A stretch of DNA of 6,631 nt. It comes from Lactobacillales bacterium. Its GTDB lineage: Bacteria > Bacillota > Bacilli > Lactobacillales > Vagococcaceae. Location: positions 1 through 6,631 of the forward strand of contig JAATEZ010000238.1 in assembly GCA_015655485.1 (NCBI GenBank), read 5' to 3'. Positions within the stretch are counted from its first letter, which is position 1. Every line of letters starts with the position of its first letter. Made by a program: the position numbers and the translations under genes. Under the pieces are notes generated by a model that was given only the letters and a program-made list of their open reading frames with translations, was not told where the DNA came from and searched no databases. Positions 1 to 6,044 of the stretch are shown here, piece after piece.

Positions 1-1
1 A

Positions 2-157
2 AAAACAACAAATATGGGCAGCTTATATGAACTGACCTACTACGTTCTGCTAAAAGATGTTCTTCAAGAGAAAAAAATGATGGATGAGATCCGTTCAAGG
101 AACGGAAATTTAACCATCATTTCAGGAAAAGTGGCGACAAATAAAGATGAATTATAA
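2..157 (+). CDS. DUF4956 domain membrane protein, C-terminal end only
   Basis: An open frame enters from the left edge and ends at TAA 155-157, giving the last 51 residues of a protein. The visible part contains MGSLYELTYYV and, near the end, the segment DEIRSRNGNLTI. A basic, RNGNL-containing tail of this kind is characteristic of the DUF4956 family, whose members have several N-terminal membrane segments and a cytoplasmic C-terminal domain; only that domain is visible here. The biochemical function of the family is not established. Its genes commonly neighbour VTC-domain polyphosphate polymerase genes, so one may lie upstream, outside the window. The stop is 20 bases before the proposed start of the next gene, which suggests co-transcription. 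The family call rests on motif recall from a short fragment. Confidence 0.72.
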   Translation, partial: KTTNMGSLYELTYYVLLKDVLQEKKMMDEIRSRNGNLTIISGKVATNKDEL

Positions 158-177
158 AAATTGGAAGGATGGTCTTT

Positions 178-2016
178 TTGAATAGTAAAAAAAGCAGACT
201 CTATTTTTTAATAGCAGCTACTTTGGCTGTTGCAGGTTGTTCAAACTCTGGCGAAAACAGTTCTACAAAAACAAGTACCAGTTCAACCACAGCAAGTTCG
301 GCAGAGTTGGCAGAATCAGCGGCGACAAAAACGGATGGAAAGTATGGCAGTTATACAGATGAAGATTTAGAAACTGCTTATGATAAATCCAGTGCGACAA
401 AAATCACACTCAACGGATCCGGCGTCAACATTGAAGGAGATGGAGCAAAGGCATCGGATACAACTATTACTATCTCTTCAGGCGGAACTTATATCGTCAG
501 CGGTACACTGGATGACGGCCAAATCATTGTCACAGCTAATGCCGATGCTGATACGGTCCATATCATTCTGGATGGAGTAGATTTAACCAGCAGTACGACT
601 TCGCCCATTTATGTTGAACAAGCGGAAAAGGTCATCCTCACGCTTGCAGAGGATTCCAAAAATACTTTAACTGACGCCAATGATTATGTTTATGCGGATT
701 CCACACAAGATGAACCTGATGCAGTCATTTTTAGTAAAGATGATTTGACCCTAAACGGCTCAGGAAAGTTGACTATTAAAGGAAATTACAATAATGGGAT
801 CCGCAGCAAAGATGATTTAGTCATCACCGGAGGCACTTACAACATCACTGCTCCAAACAATGGACTAAAAGGAAAAGATTCAGTATCTATTCTTGATGGA
901 ACTTTTACTATTACCAGCGATGGCGATGCTATCCAGGCAAATAATACTGAAGGTAGTGAAAAGGGCTGGGTAGCTATTGATGGCGGTTCTTATACCCTCA
1001 CGGCCGGCAATGACGGCATCCAGGCAGAAACCAATCTCAGTATCTCGACAGCAAAAATCACTGTTACTGCTGGCGGCGGAAGCAACGCCTCTGTATCCGA
1101 TTCCAAGAGTTATAAAGGTTTAAAAGCCGGGACCAACATTCAAATCGATAAAGGAACTTTCGATCTGGATACGGCAGATGATAGTCTGCATGCAAATGGA
1201 AATGTCACGATCGATAATGGCAATTTTACAATTTCTACAGGAGATGATGGGATCCATGCCGATGCTGCCGCAACGATAAATAACGGAACCGTCACGATTG
1301 AAGAGTCTTATGAGGGAATCGAGGGGGCAACTATTGTTATCAACGATGGAACTATCGATCTTACCAGCAGCGATGATGGCATGAATGCTGCGGGCGGAAG
1401 TGATGGATCCTCTGAAGGCGGCGGCAATTTTGGACCTGATTCCTTTAGTTCTTCAGGAGATTACTCCATGACTATCAATGGTGGTTATATTGGCATCAAT
1501 GCTGCGGGTGACGGAGTAGATTCAAACGGCGATATTACGATGACTTCTGGTACCTTGCTCGTCAGCGGTCCTACCGGAAACGGCAATGGCGCCCTTGATT
1601 ATGATGGAACTTTTGATATCAAAGGCGGTACTTTTATCGCTGCCGGAAGTTCCGGCATGGCCATGGCGCCTAGTGACAGTTCAAGTCAGGCCGCAATCAG
1701 TCTTTACTTTAACAGCACTCAATCAGCTAATACTCTAGTGAATATCAGCGATGAGTCAGGAAACAGCCTTGTGACCTTCAGTCCAAAAAAAGATTTCCAA
1801 CATATCGTCATCAGTATTCCTGATTTAAAAGAGGGCAGTTCTTATATAATCAGCAGCGGCGGAACGGATTCCGGAACAAATTCGCTTGGTCTCTATACGA
1901 ACGGAACTTATTCTGGTACAAAACTCGTTACGACCACTTTAGCTAGTGTTATAACCTCGATCGATGAATCGGGTTCCACTATTTCTGGAAGTCAAATGGG
2001 CGGCGGCAGAAAGTAG
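178..2016 (+). CDS. Cell-surface lipoprotein with Cthe_2159-type beta-helix carbohydrate-binding domain
   Basis: A 612-residue secreted lipoprotein. I choose TTG 178 because GGAAGG (163-168) lies nine bases before it, whereas that motif directly abuts the alternative ATG 169, too close to serve it. The N-terminus has Lys/Arg residues, a hydrophobic stretch and the lipobox VAGC, with Cys21 as the lipidation site. A Ser/Thr/Ala-rich linker follows (about 22-50). From about residue 185 to 495 the protein repeats a motif of about 22 residues, such as GTFTITSDGDAIQA (241-254), GNFTISTGDDGIHA (348-361) and GTIDLTSSDDGMNA (391-404), as expected for coils of a right-handed parallel beta-helix. Asp-rich turns could bind calcium. 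A Gly/Ser-rich loop lies near 405-428. The C-terminal part (SSGMAMAP, then a beta-rich domain) also fits the Cthe_2159 family, whose Clostridium thermocellum founder binds cellulose and pectin-like polymers. The ligand here is unknown. Binding rather than catalysis is the safer reading, although the fold resembles polysaccharide lyases. Confidence 0.88.
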   Translation: MNSKKSRLYFLIAATLAVAGCSNSGENSSTKTSTSSTTASSAELAESAATKTDGKYGSYTDEDLETAYDKSSATKITLNGSGVNIEGDGAKASDTTITISSGGTYIVSGTLDDGQIIVTANADADTVHIILDGVDLTSSTTSPIYVEQAEKVILTLAEDSKNTLTDANDYVYADSTQDEPDAVIFSKDDLTLNGSGKLTIKGNYNNGIRSKDDLVITGGTYNITAPNNGLKGKDSVSILDGTFTITSDGDAIQANNTEGSEKGWVAIDGGSYTLTAGNDGIQAETNLSISTAKITVTAGGGSNASVSDSKSYKGLKAGTNIQIDKGTFDLDTADDSLHANGNVTIDNGNFTISTGDDGIHADAAATINNGTVTIEESYEGIEGATIVINDGTIDLTSSDDGMNAAGGSDGSSEGGGNFGPDSFSSSGDYSMTINGGYIGINAAGDGVDSNGDITMTSGTLLVSGPTGNGNGALDYDGTFDIKGGTFIAAGSSGMAMAPSDSSSQAAISLYFNSTQSANTLVNISDESGNSLVTFSPKKDFQHIVISIPDLKEGSSYIISSGGTDSGTNSLGLYTNGTYSGTKLVTTTLASVITSIDESGSTISGSQMGGGRK

Positions 2017-2036
2017 AGATCAAACTCATTGGATAA

Positions 2037-2069
2037 ATTGCCCAAGGTTGAACATTTATCTTGGGCAAT
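2037..2069 (+). other. Intercistronic hairpin without T-run
   Basis: A perfect 10-base inverted repeat (ATTGCCCAAG at 2037-2046, CTTGGGCAAT at 2060-2069) with a 13-base loop lies between the lipoprotein stop (2016) and the glycosyltransferase gene. No T-tract follows on either strand, so it is not a canonical intrinsic terminator. The right arm ends six bases before the AAAGGAG ribosome site of the next gene. It may act as an mRNA 3'-end stabiliser or processing site, or set the relative expression of the two genes. That role is inference; the inverted repeat is directly visible. Confidence 0.7.
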
Positions 2070-2090
2070 CAGAAAGGAGTAGGAACACCA

Positions 2091-3137
2091 ATGGATGCTA
2101 CCATTATTATTCCCTCGCTGGAACCAACAGATCGATTCCCAGAATTGATTTTTAGCCTTAGACGACTGACCAGCCAGCCTATTATCGTTATAGACGATGG
2201 GAGCAGTTCAGCCTACCAAATTTTATTTCAGCAAATCGAAGCACAAAATGTCATGGTTTACCATCACCCTAAAAATCTAGGAAAAGGGGCTGCTCTCAAA
2301 AAAGCTTTTAGACTGCAGATAGATCATTATCCTGATTCGATCGGTGTAGTTACCGCAGATTCAGACGGCCAACATAGCCCGCGAGACATTATCAAAATAG
2401 CACAAGAACTAAAAAAACAATCTGACACACTCATCTTGGGTACTCGAGATTTCACAGAATCCAGCGTTCCTTTTAAAAGCTACTGGGGCAACCGCATCAC
2501 TTCTTTGATCTTTTATTTAGCTACAGGAATCCATTGTTCCGATACACAGACCGGGCTTAGAGGAATTCCGCAAAAATGGCTTACTTTCATGCTCCAAATC
2601 TCTGGAGACCGCTTTGACTATGAAATGAATATGTTATTAAATGTTAAAAATTATGGCTTTACTATTAAAGAAAAACCGATTCAAACGATTTATTTAGACA
2701 ATAATGATCACTCACACTTTCGTCCAATCAAAGACTCGCTTTTGATCTACCGGCCTATTTTTTTCTATATTTTCTCTTCAGCATTGTCCGCTGTAGTCGA
2801 TATTAGTTTATTTGCACTATTTTCAAATTTTTTATGGTCTACAACTAACACAAATTTATTCTATGCGACAGTGGCAGCAAGATTTTGTTCAGGGATTTTT
2901 AATTTTTGCTTAAATAAAAAATGGGTCTTTCAAAGTAACGGAAAAACTTTGAATGAAGGGATCAAATATGCCTCGCTCTTTTGTATCCAATTATTTTGCA
3001 GCTGGTTTTTCTTACAACTTTTAGCCCGAATATTTGATCACATTATTTTCCTAAAGATAATCATAGATACTTCTTTATTCTTTATCAGCTTCGTGATTCA
3101 GCGCAAATTAATTTTTACATTTCATTCAAAAGTTTGA
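2091..3137 (+). CDS. GT2 (DPM1-like) glycosyltransferase fused to a GtrA membrane domain
   Basis: A 348-residue protein starting at ATG 2091, preceded by AAAGGAG at 2073-2079. An upstream in-frame TTG (2061) lies inside the hairpin arm and lacks a ribosome site, so I reject it. Residues 1-215 form a GT-A glycosyltransferase of family 2: IVIDDGSS (32-39) for nucleotide binding, NLGKGAALKKAF (62-73), the DSDGQ metal motif (D90, D92), GTRDF (117-121) and DTQTGLRG (151-158), all typical of polyprenyl-phosphate mannosyl/glucosyl transferases. Residues 220-345 form a GtrA-like domain with four predicted membrane segments (about 223-245, 256-275, 293-312, 319-336) and the motifs N271...KKWVF (276-280) and QRKLIF (337-342). 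The likely role is to load a sugar from a nucleotide donor onto undecaprenyl phosphate at the inner face and help move it across the membrane. GtrA as a flippase is the usual proposal for the family. The donor sugar cannot be read from the sequence. The ends fit an operon with the genes on both sides. Confidence 0.9.
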   Translation: MDATIIIPSLEPTDRFPELIFSLRRLTSQPIIVIDDGSSSAYQILFQQIEAQNVMVYHHPKNLGKGAALKKAFRLQIDHYPDSIGVVTADSDGQHSPRDIIKIAQELKKQSDTLILGTRDFTESSVPFKSYWGNRITSLIFYLATGIHCSDTQTGLRGIPQKWLTFMLQISGDRFDYEMNMLLNVKNYGFTIKEKPIQTIYLDNNDHSHFRPIKDSLLIYRPIFFYIFSSALSAVVDISLFALFSNFLWSTTNTNLFYATVAARFCSGIFNFCLNKKWVFQSNGKTLNEGIKYASLFCIQLFCSWFFLQLLARIFDHIIFLKIIIDTSLFFISFVIQRKLIFTFHSKV

Positions 3138-3151
3138 AAGGCGGTTCCGGT

Positions 3152-4096
3152 ATGTTTAAAAAAATTATTGCCTTTTTTCAAAAACCCTATCGCTGGGCCA
3201 TCCTTTTTGGAATACTGCTGATATCGGCCACAATGTATGTGTTATTAGATACATTTGTGATCCCTAAAGCTTTAACCAAGACTACTACAACCACTTCTAT
3301 CACTGCAGCGACCGATTCTACTTCTTCGAGTAATGACTCCTCTACAGCCTTGAATGCCAATGGAGCGACCATTACCAGTGATTCTTATAAAGATGACAAT
3401 TTAAACCTCACGATCGAAACAGTGACCAAATATGATACTACTTTCTATGTGGCTGACATTCAAGTATCCGATGCCGGCTTATTAAAAACTGCTTTTGCCG
3501 ATTCAACCTATGGCAGAAATATTAAAGAAACGACTTCAAACATTGCTGAAAATAATGAAGCGATTTTTGCTATCAATGGTGATTATTACGGTTTTAGAGA
3601 TGTTGGATATGTGATCCGTAACGGAGTTTTATACAGAAATACCGCTGATGAGGACACCGATGCATTAGTCATTGACAGTGATGGGAATTTTTCGATCGCT
3701 GATGAAAGCCAAACGAGTGCTGAAAAATTACTGAGCAGCGGTGCTCAGCAAGTATTGTCATTTGGTCCTGTCTTAGTCGAAAATAGCAAAGTAGCCGTAA
3801 ATGAAAGCACCGAAGTGGGGCAGTCCATGCAGAGCAACCCTAGAACAGCGATCGGGCAGATCTCAGCTTTGCATTATATAGTTATCGTCGCTGATGGAAG
3901 AACGAGTGCCAGTGAAGGACTCTCTCTCTATCAACTCGCTCAAGAATTTGCTGATCGAGGAGCAACGATCGCTTATAATCTAGACGGCGGCGGTTCATCT
4001 ACTATGTGGTTTAATGGCGAGGTGGTGAATATTCCTACAGATGGCAGAAGCACCGGTGAACGATCAGTCAGTGATATCCTTTACTTTGGTTATTAG
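3152..4096 (+). CDS. Membrane-anchored phosphodiester glycosidase (NAGPA family) protein
   Basis: A 314-residue protein starting at ATG 3152, with AAAGGCGG (3137-3144) seven bases upstream and a 14-base gap from the preceding stop. A TTG at 3134 overlapping that stop (TTGA) is an alternative start but would precede the ribosome site. A short basic N-terminus and one hydrophobic segment (about 14-36) form a signal anchor without a lipobox. A Thr/Ser-rich linker follows (about 41-66). The rest matches the NAGPA domain: AINGDYYGFRD (140-150), VIRNGVLYR (154-162), FGPVLV (204-209), NPRTAIG (229-235), VADGR (246-250), and near the end NLDGGGSSTMW (276-286) with NIPTDGRSTGERSVSD (293-308). The human relative removes GlcNAc from a mannose-6-phosphodiester, and bacterial members are linked to exopolysaccharide and teichoic-acid glycans. 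Here it probably acts outside the cell on a sugar-phosphate bond of an envelope polymer. The substrate is inferred from context only. Confidence 0.9.
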   Translation: MFKKIIAFFQKPYRWAILFGILLISATMYVLLDTFVIPKALTKTTTTTSITAATDSTSSSNDSSTALNANGATITSDSYKDDNLNLTIETVTKYDTTFYVADIQVSDAGLLKTAFADSTYGRNIKETTSNIAENNEAIFAINGDYYGFRDVGYVIRNGVLYRNTADEDTDALVIDSDGNFSIADESQTSAEKLLSSGAQQVLSFGPVLVENSKVAVNESTEVGQSMQSNPRTAIGQISALHYIVIVADGRTSASEGLSLYQLAQEFADRGATIAYNLDGGGSSTMWFNGEVVNIPTDGRSTGERSVSDILYFGY

Positions 4097-4133
4097 GAAA
4101 AAAAGTTTCCCCGGCTGCATCTATTCTAGAAAA

Positions 4134-4158
4134 TTTTATGATAGTCGTTATCATAAAA
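4134..4158. promoter_or_regulatory. Fur-box-like palindrome
   Basis: TTTTATGATA (4134-4143) and TATCATAAAA (4149-4158) form a perfect 10-base inverted repeat around a five-base centre. The core 4139-4153 reads TGATAGTCGTTATCA and matches the Firmicutes Fur 7-1-7 consensus (TGATAAT-N-ATTATCA) at 12 of 14 specified positions. It also fits Zur and PerR boxes, but less well. It could instead be only a weak RNA hairpin. It lies 13 bases before a Shine-Dalgarno sequence, where an operator or promoter would be expected. TATGAT (4137-4142) inside it could be a -10 element, but I see no good -35. Confidence 0.35.
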
Positions 4159-4170
4159 ACACCGCAATAG

Positions 4171-4200
4171 TAAGGAGCACTTTCTATGGATCATTGCTAA
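4171..4200 (+). other. Shine-Dalgarno with a four-codon reading frame (MDHC), possible gene remnant or leader
   Basis: TAAGGAG (4171-4177) stands eight bases before ATG 4186, which is an ideal ribosome site. The reading frame then ends after Met-Asp-His-Cys at TAA 4198-4200, and a strong terminator begins 20 bases later. A functional four-residue peptide is unlikely but not excluded. The layout of palindrome, ribosome site, start, stop and terminator could be what remains of a gene after an internal deletion, or a short transcript with a decoy reading frame. I do not recognise the start of any known protein in these four residues. Confidence 0.3.
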
Positions 4201-4219
4201 AACTAATGCCACAACAAAA

Positions 4220-4253
4220 ATCAGCCGAGTTTATGCTCTCGGCTGATCTTTTT
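4220..4253. terminator. Bidirectional Rho-independent terminator
   Basis: A perfect 10-bp stem (ATCAGCCGAG 4220-4229, CTCGGCTGAT 4238-4247), GC-rich in its core and with an eight-base loop, is followed by CTTTTT on the + strand. It is preceded by ACAACAAAAA, which reads as a T-rich tract on the - strand. It therefore can end both the rightward envelope operon (and any transcript from 4160-4200) and the leftward ASCH gene, whose stop codon (4252-4254) overlaps the T-run. Confidence 0.93.
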
Positions 4254-4731
4254 AAAAAACACGTTTGAATTTTTCACACACTACCTGCATTTCTTCCGTA
4301 AATTTTAACCGTCTTTGTTTTAATTCATTTTCAAAAAAAGCTTTGTGAACTCTTCGCCAATATTCCAAAGAACGATCCCCTTCTCCTTCTTGGAAAGCCT
4401 GTTCGGCACTGACTTGATTAAAAGGAAGGATCTCCACTTCAATAAGGCGAATGATACAGACCGGTTCTTCTTCGCTAGTCAAAATAACACTGTATTCTCC
4501 CACTTTAGGAATACTTTCTTTCTCCGATTCATAAAGCGGAAACGCAGAAGCAGTTGCCGTCTTGATTCCTCTGTTTACTAAATCGGCTAATTCATCCGCG
4601 ATCGTCGAGCTTCCACCAAAAGACCAAGCTGAATAATCATTTACTGCCGCTTGATCTGATTTCTTTAAATTTTTATTTTGTGCTTTTCTATACTGTTCCC
4701 ACATTAAGGCTGCTTTTAAATTCTCAACCAT
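4252..4731 (-). CDS. ASCH domain-containing protein
   Basis: A 159-residue cytoplasmic protein. Its ATG (4729-4731) has AAAAGGTG (4736-4743) just upstream. It shows the ASCH signature in order: WSFGGSSTIADELADLV (36-52), GIKTAT (55-60), IPKVGEYSVIL (74-84), PVCIIRLIEVE (90-100), and EGEGDRSLEYWRRVH (115-129). The ASCH fold is PUA-like and binds RNA or modified nucleosides. The Lys57/Thr60 pair has the same spacing as the catalytic Lys/Thr of E. coli YqfB, an N4-acetylcytidine amidohydrolase, and some ASCH proteins have been reported as ribonucleases. At about 160 residues this is the longer Gram-positive form, so the exact activity is open. It lies 81 bases downstream of the broken dehydrogenase gene with no terminator between them, so it probably depends on the promoter near 5930. 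A bidirectional terminator follows its stop. Confidence 0.9.
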   Translation of the reverse strand: MVENLKAALMWEQYRKAQNKNLKKSDQAAVNDYSAWSFGGSSTIADELADLVNRGIKTATASAFPLYESEKESIPKVGEYSVILTSEEEPVCIIRLIEVEILPFNQVSAEQAFQEGEGDRSLEYWRRVHKAFFENELKQRRLKFTEEMQVVCEKFKRVF

Positions 4732-4812
4732 TTTTCACCTTTTCATCAATCTGTTTTTTTACTTTTTTTAGATTTCGACCGGTTTTGAACACAGGCAAGC
4801 GATTTATGCCTA

Positions 4813-5889
4813 TCAGTCTGCGGCTATTGCTTCTACTTGGCGAATCGCGGCAGCTACTTTTTCTGGAGTGATTCCTTTTACTGCTAAGTTGAATGTCTCT
4901 TGCTCGCCAGCTGAAAATTCAGACAGCTGTGAAACGGCTTGCTCTGTATCTGTTGTGATTCCCAGAGTTCTAAAATTATAAGGAAATCCATTTTTTTGAT
5001 AAAATGGCATTAATCTGGCCACTTCTTCTCCATCCCCAGTCGCGGCTAATTGAACTAATATCCCATAAGCTACCTTTACTCCATGCAAGATCTCGTGAGT
5101 TTCCGGTAAATAACTCATGGCATTATGGATCGCATGTGCTCCTGCCATCCGGCCGTACTCGCCAGCACAGCCTCCCACCATTCCAGCAACCGGGATCACC
5201 GATTCCACCACACGCTGAAAAGCTGCGGTCACTTTGCCATCATTGATATTTTCTAGAGCTTGTTGGGTATCTCTAAGAAGCACTTCATGTGTTTCCTTAG
5301 CGGCAGCCAGCCCCATTTTGACCATCACTGGTAATTCTTCTTTTTATAAATCACGTGTGATCGCTTCTGATTCATACCACTTGGCCAAAGTATCGCCGAT
5401 TCCTCCGATAAAATAAGCCTTCGGTGAATTGGCCAATAAAGAAAGATCCATCAGCAATACATGAGCAGAACGCTTGTAGTAAGCCACTTTTTTAAAGGAA
5501 TGATTGGGATAATAAACAGCCGCTAACGGAGTGGCAGCAGCACAAGTCCCTATTACGGTCGGGATCATTATGGTTTCAACATCTAAAAGATCCGCCGTTC
5601 CTTTTGCGGTGTCCAATGCTCTTCCGCCGCCGATTCCAATAATAACATCTGCATCAGAGGCTGATTTTGATAAGCGCAGCATATCTTCATCGCTGGAACT
5701 GCCATCATACTTTAAAATCGGAATATTCAAAGTATCAGGGAAAAATTGTTTAAAAGCACTCAAAGACTTTTCTCCTGAGATAATATAAGGATGGTCAAAT
5801 CCTTCTAATTTTTCTGGTAAATACTTGAGAGCTCCCTCTTCGCAGATACATTGACCAGGACCCGGCCGAACCACTTGACTTAAACGCAT
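4813..5889 (-). pseudogene. Iron-containing alcohol dehydrogenase (glycerol dehydrogenase-like) interrupted by an in-frame TAA
   Basis: Read through, the frame encodes 358 residues, close to the 350-370 usual for GldA-like metal-dependent alcohol dehydrogenases. It starts at ATG 5887-5889 behind GAAGGAAGG (5898-5906). A single TAA at 5344-5346 (codon 182) cuts it. The frame stays the same on both sides, and downstream residues such as KEELPVMVKMGLAAAKETHE look normal. The N-terminal half holds the NAD-binding GIGGGRALDTAK (85-96) and the metal ligand Asp166 in GGIGD. The C-terminal half holds the two metal-ligand histidines, His252 (GAHAIHN) and His269 (LHGVKVAYG), 17 apart as in E. coli GldA. 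Because the stop separates the ligands, neither half should be active alone. Restart at GTG 5326-5328 or the adjacent ATG would give about 171 residues, but the ribosome site there is weak. One base change (for example GAA or CAA to TAA), or a sequencing error, explains it. The substrate could be glycerol or a 2-hydroxy acid as in HcxA/YbdH; I cannot separate these. Confidence 0.87.
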
Positions 5890-5927
5890 ATGTTTTTCCT
5901 TCCTTCAAATATAATTAAAACATTTTT

Positions 5928-5936
5928 ATTATAACA
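5928..5936 (-). promoter_or_regulatory. Extended -10 promoter for the dehydrogenase and ASCH genes
   Basis: On the - strand the sequence reads TGTTATAAT, a perfect extended -10 (TGn plus TATAAT). It lies about 40 bases before the dehydrogenase ATG and downstream of the nrdG terminator. I see no convincing -35 at 16-18 bases (TGATAA at 17 is poor), which extended -10 promoters tolerate. The predicted start of transcription is near 5921. The 5' leader of about 30 bases holds GAAGGAAGG, the ribosome site. Confidence 0.65.
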
Positions 5937-5995
5937 CTATTGTCACCAGATTATCAGAAAATTCTAAATAAATCACCTTTCATTACTTTTTTGAA

Positions 5996-6027
5996 TAAAA
6001 AAACTTAAGATACAAATGCATCTTAAG
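5996..6027 (-). terminator. Rho-independent terminator of nrdG
   Basis: An 8-bp perfect stem (CTTAAGAT at 6004-6011 with ATCTTAAG at 6020-6027) has an eight-base loop. In the - direction it is followed by seven Ts (the A-run at 5997-6003). It sits 17 bases after the nrdG stop (6045-6047). The stem is AT-rich and so weaker than the 4220-4253 terminator, but the T-run is good and the placement is right. Confidence 0.75.
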
Positions 6028-6044
6028 CACTAAAATTCGGCTTC

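Noticed and set aside
2061..2090. Upstream TTG start for the glycosyltransferase adding ten residues
   Set aside because: It lies in the right arm of the hairpin and has no Shine-Dalgarno; ATG 2091 has AAAGGAG at proper spacing and begins the GT2 fold directly.
3187..3372. A - strand frame rich in Val/Glu within the phosphodiester glycosidase gene
   Set aside because: It is antisense to the Thr/Ser-rich linker and anchor, with no ribosome site or family features.
4096..4110. Short GGAAA/TTTCC inverted repeat after the glycosidase stop, considered as a terminator
   Set aside because: The stem is only five base pairs with no T-run after it; the strong terminator at 4220-4253 serves the operon.
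4724..4798. A 24-codon - strand frame (TTG start, Lys-rich, ending over the ASCH start) between the dehydrogenase pseudogene and the ASCH gene
   Set aside because: It has no convincing ribosome site, a low-complexity Lys-rich composition from an A-rich tract, and no recognisable family. Overlap with the ASCH start could be chance.
5941..5957. GTGACA-like element near the dehydrogenase promoter, considered as a -35, and nearby TGATAA considered as a Fur or Rex site
   Set aside because: GTGACA is only seven bases from the -10, far too close, and the TGATAA lacks the matching half of a palindrome.
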